From: Legionella taurinensis
GTDB taxonomy: Bacteria; Pseudomonadota; Gammaproteobacteria; Legionellales; Legionellaceae
Assembly: GCF_900452865.1 (NCBI RefSeq)
Contig: NZ_UGOZ01000001.1
Span: 1,364,001 to 1,428,000, forward strand
DNA length: 64,000 nucleotides
Reading direction: 5' to 3'
Position numbers and translations under genes: made by a program. Of this stretch, positions 41,666 to 49,967 are shown in pieces. The notes below the pieces were generated by a model, which was not told where the DNA came from, made no database searches, and saw only the letters and a program-made list of their open reading frames with translations. Positions within the stretch are counted from its first letter, which is position 1. Each line of letters opens with the position of its first letter.

Positions 41666-41729
41666 GTCGACTTGCTTCTCCTGCTCGGGTAGTGCAAAGT
41701 AAATTGATTAAGTCCCCAAGGATCGGACC

Positions 41730-43229
41730 ATGAAATTCGAGGAATTACTTTACCAATACAAAACCAATGCGGTGCTGGCTGAAAAGCAGCGTCTGAGTCA
41801 GTGGGCTTATCAATTCAGCCATCACAATCCTGCTTTTTTTCAAGGGTTAAAAGCCTGCAGCCAACACCTTGAGGAAATCAAATCGTCCTCTCTTTTTACC
41901 GGTCTTGATAATGAGGCTCAATACGTCATTCTTCGGCAAATTAAAACCATGGAGCAGTTGACTCAGCAGGTTATTGAATTACAACTGCTAAAAAAAGACT
42001 CACCGCCTGCGATTACCTATCAGGTTCCTGCCTACGATGAAATCCTTGCCATGCGCGGCCTGTATGCGGGGGGCAAGCAGGATCAACTCGCCCGTTTGCT
42101 TAAATTGGTTAAAACCCTAAAGACACAACTTGCTCCAAAGCAGATTACGGAAACGATGTCACCCTTGAGTCACCACTGGGTGGATCGCCTGCCCTGGGGG
42201 GTGTTATGCCAGGCTATTCGCAGCCGCGATGGTAAGCTGGCTAAGGCGGCTTTTGACGCCATTCCGGATGATAATCCGGTGCTTAAAGCGCTGCTTAAGG
42301 TGCATGATCAGGCTTACCTGCTGTCGTTAATCAAAACCTGTGCCGCATTGGCAGCCCGTGAAGTCAAAGAAATCGATACCGATATTCTCTGCGGCCATTT
42401 AACCTTTGAAGTGCTGATTCATGAGCTCCTGACCACGCTTGAGCAGCGCCAGCAATTTAATTTTTGTCTGGGGCTGCCGACCCATCATGCCTACCGCGAT
42501 CGGGGGGCAGGTTTTTGTATTCTAAACAAATTGGCCGTGGTCATGGCGTATGAGGAATTAACGGCAGACGTTCCTTTTCATGCGGTCATCATTGGCACGG
42601 ATATTAACCGGGATGATGGGTTAAACAGTGTGTTAATGGCAGAGACCACAACGCAGACGTTTACCCACATTGACATTCATGACTCCCGGGTTTACCCCTG
42701 GCAGGATGAGTCGGTGTTGCGGGAACGCATGGGGGCGCCGATTGAAGAGAAAGGCAGGGTATGGCAAAAAGAGAATAAGTGCTACCACAGTGTGGATTTA
42801 GCTTCCTGCTCACGGCAACGCAGGGGATGCCATGCCGCCTTGCACTATGCGTTGGAAGAACTGGAGCGCCTGCTGGCGCATGCCGCGAAAAAGAAAGAAA
42901 AAATCATGCTTTTTCTGCCGACTGGCTGGGATTCGCACGAAAAAGAGGAGGCTCCCTGCGGTAAGGAAATCAATCAGGAGTATACACTTGGCTCAAAGGA
43001 GAGTCACAGCCGGCGTTTTAGCGATGAAGACTTGCTGTATTTTAATCAAAAAATTGTCGAATTAGTCAAACAATACCCCGATGTGCTGTGCCGTGTATAC
43101 TGGCAGCTGGAGGGCGGGTATACGGAGCATGTGAATGTGCAGCAATTGAAAAACACGGTGAGGATTCTCAATGACGCTTACCCGCAGGTGGACGAGGCAC
43201 TGGAAAACACCAAAGCATTGGTGAGTTAG
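41730..43229 (+). CDS. Histone-deacetylase-like protein; effector candidate
   Basis: A 499-residue soluble protein. From about residue 246 it follows the arginase/deacetylase pattern: LGLPTHHAYRDRGAGFCILN matches the PPGHHA...GFCxFNN segment with both catalytic His. Next, IGTDINRDDGLNSVL matches the metal motif DxDxHHGNGT but with Asn for the ligand His. TGWDSHEKEE near residue 398 supplies the third ligand Asp, and LEGGY near residue 460 the transition-state Tyr. The first 240 residues are a helical extension with no match. L. pneumophila exports an HDAC-like effector (LphD), so host chromatin or protein deacetylation is possible. The start at 41730 follows AAGGATC. Confidence 0.65.
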   Translation: MKFEELLYQYKTNAVLAEKQRLSQWAYQFSHHNPAFFQGLKACSQHLEEIKSSSLFTGLDNEAQYVILRQIKTMEQLTQQVIELQLLKKDSPPAITYQVPAYDEILAMRGLYAGGKQDQLARLLKLVKTLKTQLAPKQITETMSPLSHHWVDRLPWGVLCQAIRSRDGKLAKAAFDAIPDDNPVLKALLKVHDQAYLLSLIKTCAALAAREVKEIDTDILCGHLTFEVLIHELLTTLEQRQQFNFCLGLPTHHAYRDRGAGFCILNKLAVVMAYEELTADVPFHAVIIGTDINRDDGLNSVLMAETTTQTFTHIDIHDSRVYPWQDESVLRERMGAPIEEKGRVWQKENKCYHSVDLASCSRQRRGCHAALHYALEELERLLAHAAKKKEKIMLFLPTGWDSHEKEEAPCGKEINQEYTLGSKESHSRRFSDEDLLYFNQKIVELVKQYPDVLCRVYWQLEGGYTEHVNVQQLKNTVRILNDAYPQVDEALENTKALVS

Positions 43230-43323
43230 CCGCAGGCATCAAGCCTGTTTACTGTCAACGCTGATACCCGTTTGTCCTGACTAATGCTAAGCTTGAGGCT
43301 CCTTAAATGCACGCGTTAATGGA

Positions 43324-43941
43324 ATGAATACTTTACCCTTACCCTTCCTCCAGGGGCGCAGCCTCTGCCTCGAGCCGCTTCTGCCCACGCATGGCGAGGG
43401 ATTGCGGCAGGCGGCAGATGATGAGCGGATCTGGACTTACATGCCTATGAAAGCCCAAGGGGAGTTTTTTGAGCAGTGGTTTTTAGATAACCTCAACAAA
43501 CAGGCCGAACAGACGCAACTCACGTACGTTATCCGCCGCTTGAAAGACGGACGGATCCTTGGCAGCTACAGTTATTATGACATTGTTCCTGAGCATCGGC
43601 GCCTTGAGATTGGCTACGGTTGGTTGACGCCAGCGCTTTGGGGTGGACGTGCCAATCATGAAGTGCTGGCGCTGATGTTTGCGCAGGCATTTGAGCAATG
43701 GCAGTTTAACCGCATACAGGTTGCGACGGACCCGCGTAACAAACGGTCATACAATAATTTAAAGAAACTGGGAGCAACCGAAGAGGGTGTTTTACGCCAA
43801 CACATGATTCATCACCAGGGACTCATCACGGACACGGTGGTTTTCAGCCTGTTGGCGGATGACTGGCCCCTGATCAAGACCCGTTTATGGGGTCGTTTGC
43901 AGACGGTAGCCAAAATTGACAGCCAGAATGGCAGGGATTAG
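43324..43941 (+). CDS. RimJ/RimL-type GNAT acetyltransferase
   Basis: A 205-residue acetyltransferase of the RimJ/YjdJ-like branch. It opens LPFLQGRSLCLEPLLPTHG, has the motif IGYGWLTPALWGGRANHE (acetyl-CoA region, with W-G-x-x-A/N-H-E typical of this branch), and ends its fold with NKRSYNNLKKLGATEEG. Substrate unknown. Start at ATG 43324, ribosome binding site weak. It is followed after 44 bp by a flavoprotein gene on the same strand. Confidence 0.88.
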   Translation: MNTLPLPFLQGRSLCLEPLLPTHGEGLRQAADDERIWTYMPMKAQGEFFEQWFLDNLNKQAEQTQLTYVIRRLKDGRILGSYSYYDIVPEHRRLEIGYGWLTPALWGGRANHEVLALMFAQAFEQWQFNRIQVATDPRNKRSYNNLKKLGATEEGVLRQHMIHHQGLITDTVVFSLLADDWPLIKTRLWGRLQTVAKIDSQNGRD

Positions 43942-43985
43942 TATGCTAGGCCGCCTTTTTATTACCGATGCTGCAAGGAGCGCTT

Positions 43986-45320
43986 ATGTCAAAATTCATT
44001 ATCCCCTGTATTCTTTTTTTCTTTTCCTTGCACAATGCGGCGTGGGCAGACCGAATAGCCATCGTCGGTGGCGGTGCGGCAGGGGTTGTCAGTGCCTGGT
44101 TGCTTGAGCAAGATCACGAGGTCACCCTCTATGAGTCACAGGATCGTCTGGGTGGACATGCCAACTCCATTGACGTGGAGGTTGATGGCAAAAAAATCGT
44201 GGTGGAAGCGGGGGCTGAATTTTTTAATCGCTATGCCTATCCGCATTTCATGCGCCTATTGAATTTTTATAAAATTCCTGTCAAGCCGTTTACGCTGGTG
44301 ACTACCTATTACGAAACCGATGGCAGTGAGTTAATCATCCTGCCGCCTTACCACGACGGTCAGGTGGAATGGCAGTCGCTGACGCCCGCCAACCTTAGAA
44401 AAATCATGAACCTGAAGGTCGTGCTTGATGTTGGCCATCATGTGATCGAAGAAAAAGACAGCGACTTGACGCTCGAGACATTGGCTGATCATATTCACAT
44501 CACCGACGTATTTAAAGACACCTTTTTATACCCGTTTCTGGCCGCTGGCTGGGGTGTGACCAGCGATGAAATACGGCAGTATTCCGCTTTCAGCGTGCTG
44601 CAATACATGGTGACCAGCTATGACAACAGCAGCAATGAATGGTTCGAAGTGGAAACCGGCTTGTCCAGTTACGTGACGCGCCTGAGTCGGGATCTTAAGA
44701 ACAGCCGCATTCAATTAAACAGCCGTATTGCCCAGGTTACTTTTGAGCAGGGGGCGTACGTCATTGAGGAAGAAAACGGCACGCGCCGTGAATTCGATCA
44801 CCTGGTTTTCGCCACCAATGCCAACACAGCGGCCCAGTTGATGAGATCCCTGCCCGAACGCGAGGCCTTGATGAAAACCTTAGCCAGGGTCAGGTATTAC
44901 GATACCCAGATTGCTATTCATGGCGACAAGCGGTTTATGCCCCCGAAAGAAAAGGATTGGCGGGTAGCCAATGTCCGTTACAACGGGGTGAACGCTGCCA
45001 TGACCATTTACAAAAAATGGAAGAGCAAGACCCCGGTTTTCAAAAGTTGGGTCACGCACGATATTCGTGCACCGGGTGATAAAGGCAGTGCATTGCCTAA
45101 AAACCTCTATGCCTTGATTAAATACCAGCACCCCCACACCGACAAGGATTTTTTTGCAGCGCAAAAAGCAGCGCAGGCTGAACAGGGACAGTACAATCTC
45201 TGGTTTGCCGGCATGTGGATGAATGACATCGGTTCCCATGAGGATGCGATTGTGTCAGCCATTCGCATTGCTGAACGGCTGGCGCCGAACAGTGCCCGTT
45301 TGCAAATTTTACAGGATTAA
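43986..45320 (+). CDS. FAD-dependent amine-oxidase-type oxidoreductase
   Basis: A 444-residue flavoprotein. A hydrophobic start (FIIPCILFFFSLHNAAWA) is probably a signal peptide, followed at once by the FAD-binding Rossmann motif IAIVGGGAAGVVSAWLLEQD and LYESQDRLGGHANS. The region VVEAGAEFFNRYAYPHFM and the C-terminal LWFAGMWMNDIGSHEDAIVS match the NAD-binding-8/amine oxidase group (cyclopropane-synthase-linked and phytoene-desaturase-like relatives). A flavoprotein behind a Sec signal is unusual because FAD normally loads in the cytoplasm; the N terminus may instead be a membrane anchor. The start at 43986 follows AAGGAG. Confidence 0.85.
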   Translation: MSKFIIPCILFFFSLHNAAWADRIAIVGGGAAGVVSAWLLEQDHEVTLYESQDRLGGHANSIDVEVDGKKIVVEAGAEFFNRYAYPHFMRLLNFYKIPVKPFTLVTTYYETDGSELIILPPYHDGQVEWQSLTPANLRKIMNLKVVLDVGHHVIEEKDSDLTLETLADHIHITDVFKDTFLYPFLAAGWGVTSDEIRQYSAFSVLQYMVTSYDNSSNEWFEVETGLSSYVTRLSRDLKNSRIQLNSRIAQVTFEQGAYVIEEENGTRREFDHLVFATNANTAAQLMRSLPEREALMKTLARVRYYDTQIAIHGDKRFMPPKEKDWRVANVRYNGVNAAMTIYKKWKSKTPVFKSWVTHDIRAPGDKGSALPKNLYALIKYQHPHTDKDFFAAQKAAQAEQGQYNLWFAGMWMNDIGSHEDAIVSAIRIAERLAPNSARLQILQD

Positions 45321-45412
45321 AGGTTGCAGCGGGATTAAGAATAGAGTAAATCTTTTTAGAGAAAGGAACCGCAGCGTTTGATGCAGGGACTAGTAACCAG
45401 TCAGGAGGTTGG

Positions 45413-47107
45413 ATGAGCGAGGTAAGGGATTACCAGGATGCCAGGGCGCAGTTTCATCACTGGGAAGCTCAATTAAAGGATAATTTGCTGCGGCCCGATT
45501 CGGCGCTCATGCACACCTATCAATGTTATTTTCCGGAGGATCCTGAATTCATTCAGCGCCTTAAGGAGTATGCCCATCGTATTCCTGCGCTTGAAACCGT
45601 GGTCATGGAGAACAACAAAGACGCCAACCTGCCTGCGGTCGAACATTACAATGCCTTTGGTGAACGCGCCGATCGAGTAATTCATCATCCTTCCTATGTG
45701 GAGGCGGGGAATATCATTTACGGTTCCGGCCTGATGGCTTACCTGCTGCAACCGGGCGAGATGCTTAAAACCCTAAGCCTCTTTTTATTATCCTCTCATG
45801 CGGGAGAAGCGGGGCATCATTGCCCGATTGCCTGTTCCGCCGGGGTTATCCGCGTGTTAGGTCAACAGGCCAGTGTGCCTGAAACGGCTGATTATCTTAA
45901 AAAATTAAGCCATCCTTCGTTTTCTGACAATTTTACCGGTGCGCAGTTTCTTACCGAGATTCAGGGCGGTTCCGATGTTGGCGCCAATGCCTGCCGGGCG
46001 TATCAGGATGAAGAAAAACAATGGCGGATTGAAGGCGAGAAATGGTTTTGTTCTAATGCCAATGCCGATTTGATTTTATTAACCGCGCGTTACGATGACG
46101 GCATTCCGGGTACGAAGGGTCTGGGCCTGTTTCTGGTGCCGCAACGCCTGCCGGATGGCCGCCTCAATCACTACCGTATTCGACGCCTCAAACAGAAAAT
46201 CGGCACCCGCTCCATGGCGACGGGGGAAATTGATTTTGAGCAGGCGGTCGCTTACCCCATGGGAGAGGTGCAGCAGGGCATTCATCTGGTGATGGAGAAC
46301 GTTCTGCATTTATCCCGTCTTTTTAATGCCTTCTCCGTGCTGGGCATGGCGAGACGGGCCTGCCAGACCGCGTATTATTATGCCTGTAATCGGCAGGCCT
46401 TTGGCAATCCCCTGATTCATTATCCTTTAGTTAAGGAAACTCTGGCTCATATCCAGGCTGAAAACACAGCCATGATGGCCAGTATTTTCCATATGGTGCG
46501 TTGTCAGGATGAGCTGGATGCGTCAGTTGATGTGGATAAAAAGGGCGAATTGCTGCTTCGAACACTCGCCAACCTCAATAAGTACTTTACTGCCAAACGA
46601 TCGGTGGAAAACATTCATCACTGCCTGGATATTTTGGCTGGCAATGGCACCATAGAAACGTTTTCCTCAGTGCCAAGGCTGTTGCGGGACTGTATCGTGT
46701 GTGAGAACTGGGAAGGAACCCACTTTACGCTGTGGATGCAGATTTTAAAGGACATCCATAAACTGAATGTGGATGACATTCTGTTTGCCCACTTATCGCA
46801 GTTACTTTCCCCACTTGGAGAAGTGGGCAATGCCTTGTTTGGCTTGAGTCTCAAAGGGTTAATCGAGGATACCCGCCGTTTGAAAACCCTGCCCATGGAT
46901 GAGCAAACCCTGCTGATTGGTGCTGTCGTGGAAGAAATGGCGGTACTGACAGCGGCTGTGACCTTGGCCAGGGAATTACAGGCTAATGAAGCGCCATCGT
47001 CCAAATCTTCAGCCCTGACCTTGTTTATTCATAAATACCTGCACAAGGAGTATCAGATCGACAAAAAATACCTGGATCTTTTGGATGATGTGCTGGGGGG
47101 TGTGTAA
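45413..47107 (+). CDS. AidB-like acyl-CoA dehydrogenase
   Basis: A 564-residue acyl-CoA dehydrogenase-fold flavoenzyme. The AidB-type features are seen: an extended N-terminal domain (ALETVVMENNKDANLPAVEH), the FAD-site signature FLTEIQGGSDVGANACRAY near residue 185, and the C-terminal region LDILAGNGTIETFSSVPRLLRDC, where the catalytic residue of this branch lies. Length is near that of AidB (541). It probably binds FAD and oxidises an acyl-thioester or, as in AidB, responds to alkylation stress. The start at 45413 follows AGGAGG. The stop overlaps the next ATG by one base (TAATG), so translation is coupled. Confidence 0.9.
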   Translation: MSEVRDYQDARAQFHHWEAQLKDNLLRPDSALMHTYQCYFPEDPEFIQRLKEYAHRIPALETVVMENNKDANLPAVEHYNAFGERADRVIHHPSYVEAGNIIYGSGLMAYLLQPGEMLKTLSLFLLSSHAGEAGHHCPIACSAGVIRVLGQQASVPETADYLKKLSHPSFSDNFTGAQFLTEIQGGSDVGANACRAYQDEEKQWRIEGEKWFCSNANADLILLTARYDDGIPGTKGLGLFLVPQRLPDGRLNHYRIRRLKQKIGTRSMATGEIDFEQAVAYPMGEVQQGIHLVMENVLHLSRLFNAFSVLGMARRACQTAYYYACNRQAFGNPLIHYPLVKETLAHIQAENTAMMASIFHMVRCQDELDASVDVDKKGELLLRTLANLNKYFTAKRSVENIHHCLDILAGNGTIETFSSVPRLLRDCIVCENWEGTHFTLWMQILKDIHKLNVDDILFAHLSQLLSPLGEVGNALFGLSLKGLIEDTRRLKTLPMDEQTLLIGAVVEEMAVLTAAVTLARELQANEAPSSKSSALTLFIHKYLHKEYQIDKKYLDLLDDVLGGV

Positions 47108-47841
47108 TGAAGTCATGGATGCAATGGTTGGTTGGCGTGTGGATGCTGGTCTGGATTTTACCGGTTCAAGCCAATTTAAAAGTGGGGACGGTCTATTTCT
47201 ATCCGCCGTTTGTGACCGCGGCCAATAGCGGGTTTGATTTGGACATTATCCGGATTATCTGTGAGAAATTAAGACAGGATTGTGAAATTGTTCTCATGGA
47301 TTACCATGAATTATTTCCGGCGTTAAAACAGGGAACAATCGATATCGCCATTGGCGGCATTACTATTTATTCCAGAAACAGTGACAACCTCATCTACAGC
47401 CTCCCCTACATGATAAGCGCAGGGCAGTTTTTAATAAAAAGCGACAGCACGCTGGATGCCACCGCCCAATTGGCAGACAGCAAGGTTGGCGTGATCCGCG
47501 GAGCAGAAGACGGGGGCGTTTTTTACCGATACCTTAAAGATAAATTTCCCGGCCAATTCAGCATCGAATTTTACAATGACATGGAAGATTTGATTGAGGC
47601 ACTGAAACACGGCGAAGTAGCGGCGGCTTTTTTTCATCAGTCGACGGCGGCGTACTGGGAGCAGAATGGCGGCGGGCAATTTAAGACCCTGGGTAAACCG
47701 ATGCCGGTTGGTGATGGAATAGCCATTATGGCATCGGCAAAAAATGCCGAATTAATCCAGCAAATTAACACCCAGATTAAACAAATTGATCGCGATAGCC
47801 GCTATCTGGGTTTATATCAGACGTATTTTGGTGGGTTGTAG
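47107..47841 (+). CDS. Periplasmic amino-acid-binding protein (SBP family 3)
   Basis: A 244-residue ABC-type solute-binding protein with a signal peptide (SWMQWLVGVWMLVWILPVQA). Family 3 landmarks: KVGTVYFYPPFVTAANSGFD, LFPALKQGTIDIAIGGITIY, and GVIRGAEDGGVFYRYLK. It probably binds an amino acid such as arginine or glutamine in the periplasm. No ABC permease or ATPase is adjacent, so it is an orphan. Its coupling to the AidB-like gene through a TAATG junction is unexpected and not explained by either function. Confidence 0.9.
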   Translation: MKSWMQWLVGVWMLVWILPVQANLKVGTVYFYPPFVTAANSGFDLDIIRIICEKLRQDCEIVLMDYHELFPALKQGTIDIAIGGITIYSRNSDNLIYSLPYMISAGQFLIKSDSTLDATAQLADSKVGVIRGAEDGGVFYRYLKDKFPGQFSIEFYNDMEDLIEALKHGEVAAAFFHQSTAAYWEQNGGGQFKTLGKPMPVGDGIAIMASAKNAELIQQINTQIKQIDRDSRYLGLYQTYFGGL

Positions 47842-47919
47842 CTGAAATAGCATTGATAATCAACAGCGTGCTCATAAAATTTACTATAATTTTAATAGAG
47901 ACTGAGCTGGAGAACGACC

Positions 47920-48318
47920 ATGACATCCACGTATTTTTTAGCCGCCGTCATCGGTTGGTATTTAGTGATCGTCAGCCTGATTGTCCTTTTGCGCCAACGT
48001 CTGATGGCAGGCATTGTTTCGGACATTCTGGGCCAGCGCGCACTGTTGTTTTTTATGGGCCTTGTGAGCTTGGTGATTGGTTTGCTTTTAGTCATCAGCC
48101 ATAATGTCTGGGTCATGAGTTGGCCTGTCATTATCACCCTCATTGGCTGGCTGGCCGTCATTAGCGGAATTTTACGCATGGCTTTTCCGGATGTTTCCCT
48201 TCGCATGGGGCAATGGTGCCAGCGTCGTCCGGTGGCCTTCATGGTGATTGCTGTGGTTTATCTCCTGATTGGCCTGTTCCTGTTGTATCAGGTGTATGGC
48301 GCGCGTTTAGGGTTGTAA
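47920..48318 (+). CDS. Integral membrane protein, four helices
   Basis: A 132-residue hydrophobic protein with four helices: TYFLAAVIGWYLVIVSLIVL, LLFFMGLVSLVIGLLLVIS, WPVIITLIGWLAVISGILRM, and PVAFMVIAVVYLLIGLFLLY. Short charged loops include RMAFPDVSLRMGQWCQRR. The repeated L-I-G-L/W pattern suggests two tandem helix pairs. No function is recognised. Start at 47920. Confidence 0.75.
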   Translation: MTSTYFLAAVIGWYLVIVSLIVLLRQRLMAGIVSDILGQRALLFFMGLVSLVIGLLLVISHNVWVMSWPVIITLIGWLAVISGILRMAFPDVSLRMGQWCQRRPVAFMVIAVVYLLIGLFLLYQVYGARLGL

Positions 48319-48360
48319 CGCTTACCAGAAGAAGTGCTTGCACGAGCCAACCGCTCACCA

Positions 48361-48388
48361 TTGACAAAAATTACCGATCTCTTATTAT
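48361..48388 (+). promoter_or_regulatory. Promoter of the thi operon
   Basis: TTGACA at 48361-48366 and TATTAT at 48383-48388 with a 16-bp spacer: a good sigma-70 promoter placed so that transcription starts about 5-7 bp downstream, just before the TPP aptamer. Confidence 0.75.
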
Positions 48389-48396
48389 GAACCCGT

Positions 48397-48482
48397 TTTC
48401 ACCAGGGGTGCTTTGTTCTGACAAAGCTGAGACTTAACCCTTATAACCTGCTCTGGATAATGCCTGCGGAGGGAGTGTGAAG
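48397..48482 (+). promoter_or_regulatory. TPP riboswitch (THI element)
   Basis: Thiamine pyrophosphate aptamer. Conserved parts are in order: CAGGGGTGC (48403-48411), CTGAGA (48427-48432), ACCCTTATAACCTG, then CTCTGGATAATGCC and TGCGGAGGGA. P1 is formed by TTCAC (48398-48402) with GTGAA (48477-48481). The 3' aptamer strand contains GGAGGGAG, which is also the ribosome binding site of a 24-codon ORF starting at 48483. TPP binding would therefore block translation initiation there and repress the thi operon. Confidence 0.95.
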
Positions 48483-48557
48483 ATGAAGCCCTCTGCACGG
48501 GCCTCGTCTGTCATTCCTCTTCGTTTGCTTAAAGAGCATTTAAACCAGGAGGATTGA
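48483..48557 (+). CDS. 24-codon leader ORF between riboswitch and thiE
   Basis: ATG at 48483, 8 nt after GGAGGGAG inside the aptamer, encodes KPSARASSVIPLRLLKEHLN and three more residues after the initiator Met, and stops with TGA at 48555-48557. The thiE ATG follows at 48558 with no gap. thiE has its own AGGAGG (48547-48552), which lies within the leader ORF. Ribosomes translating the leader would pass over and could re-initiate at thiE, so the leader may carry the riboswitch control to thiE. I know of no described function for such a peptide. Confidence 0.55.
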   Translation: MKPSARASSVIPLRLLKEHLNQED

Positions 48558-49181
48558 ATGACAGTGCCATTTTACCAGTTGATGCTGGTAACCCATCGGC
48601 AGGCGTGTGCTCTTGATGACTACCTCCGTTTTGTAGAAACATGCGCCAGAGCCGGCGTGACTTCTGTGCAACTGCGTGAGAAAGACGCCTCAGCGGCGTT
48701 TCTTTTTCGTTTTGCCGTCAAACTGAAAGCGTTGCTTTCACCTTTACACATTCCTCTAATCATCAATGATCATGTTGATCTGGCCTTAGCCGTTAATGCG
48801 GACGGGGTGCATCTTGGTGCGGACGACGGTTGTCCAAAAAAAGCCCGAAAGCAACTGGGTACTCACCGGATCATCGGCCTTTCCCTGGAGTCCATGGCTG
48901 ATTTGGTGAAAGCCAATCAGGTCGATGTCGACTACGTGGCTGCGAGCGCGGTTTTTCCAACGGCCAATAAAACCAATGTTCGCCGGCATTGGGGAATTGA
49001 TGGCCTGCATGGGCTGGCTAAGCAATCGCGGCATCCTCTCATCGGTATCGGCGGCATTCATGCCGGCAATTTGAAAGCCGTCATCGGCGCCGGCGCGAAA
49101 GGCGCCGCTGTTATTGGGGCTATTCATGATGCGCCTGATCCCGTTCTGGCAATTCAGACACTTCGTGCATTACAACGTTAA
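48558..49181 (+). CDS. thiE: Thiamine phosphate synthase
   Basis: Joins HMP-PP and thiazole phosphate to give thiamine monophosphate; 207-residue TIM barrel. Family motifs: VTSVQLREKDASAAFLF near residue 35, IPLIINDHVDLALAVNADGVHLGADD near residue 66 (diphosphate binding), DYVAASAVFPTANKTN, and GIGGIHAGNLKAVI. It is first structural gene of a four-gene operon under TPP-riboswitch control and abuts the leader ORF stop. Confidence 0.95.
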   Translation: MTVPFYQLMLVTHRQACALDDYLRFVETCARAGVTSVQLREKDASAAFLFRFAVKLKALLSPLHIPLIINDHVDLALAVNADGVHLGADDGCPKKARKQLGTHRIIGLSLESMADLVKANQVDVDYVAASAVFPTANKTNVRRHWGIDGLHGLAKQSRHPLIGIGGIHAGNLKAVIGAGAKGAAVIGAIHDAPDPVLAIQTLRALQR

Positions 49182-49190
49182 GGAGTTATT

Positions 49191-49967
49191 ATGCGTTATC
49201 AACTGGATACCCGCCTTCAACGCTTGCGCGCTGAGAGGCCTTTGGTGCTTTGTTTAACAAATGCGGTGACTGTGAATTTTGTGGCCAACAGCCTGCTGGC
49301 ACTGGGGGCGCCGCCGATCATGTCGCAGGCCGATGACGAGCTTGAGGCATTGATTGCCATGTCACAGGCACTCTACGTCAATATTGGCACCCTGGATAGA
49401 CCGTTTATCGAGCGTATTGACAAGGCCTGCCGCCTTGCCGCCATTCACCAGAAACCCATCATCCTGGATCCGGTGGGGGCAGGGGCCAGTCAAATCCGGA
49501 CATTGACAGCCCGGCAATTTGCACCCCAGGCCGCCATCATTCGCGGCAACGCCAGTGAAATCATGGCGTTGACGGCAGATAAAAGCATCAGCAAGGGAGT
49601 AGAAACGCTTCATTCGGTGCAGGCGGCATCCAGCGCGGCATTGAGTCTATCGCAGCAGACCTCAGCCATTGTCGTGGTCAGCGGCCCCGTTGATTTCATT
49701 ACCGATGGTCGGCAATGTTGCCAGGTGCCCTATGGTTCGCCGCTTATGCCGTTGGTCACGGGAATGGGGTGCGCCCTGACCGCCATCATTGCGGCTTTTG
49801 CGGCGATGGAAACCACTTTTTATGAAGCTGCTGCTGCGGCTACAGCCTATGTCGGACTCTGCGGTCAGTCAGCTCATCGTTTGGCCAGGGGACCGGCCAG
49901 CTTTCAGAATGCATTCATTGATGCCCTGTATCAAACGCCATTTGAGGAGAGGGATTATGCGCTGTAA
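49191..49967 (+). CDS. thiM: Hydroxyethylthiazole kinase
   Basis: Phosphorylates hydroxyethylthiazole in thiamine salvage; 258 residues. It shows VLCLTNAVTVNFVANSLLALG and APPIMSQADDELEAL near the start, the family segment PIILDPVGAGASQIRT, RGNASEIMAL, and the catalytic VTGMGCALTAIIAAF. It starts 9 bp after thiE and overlaps thiD by 11 bp. No de novo thiazole genes are present here, so the operon serves salvage. Confidence 0.95.
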   Translation: MRYQLDTRLQRLRAERPLVLCLTNAVTVNFVANSLLALGAPPIMSQADDELEALIAMSQALYVNIGTLDRPFIERIDKACRLAAIHQKPIILDPVGAGASQIRTLTARQFAPQAAIIRGNASEIMALTADKSISKGVETLHSVQAASSAALSLSQQTSAIVVVSGPVDFITDGRQCCQVPYGSPLMPLVTGMGCALTAIIAAFAAMETTFYEAAAAATAYVGLCGQSAHRLARGPASFQNAFIDALYQTPFEERDYAL

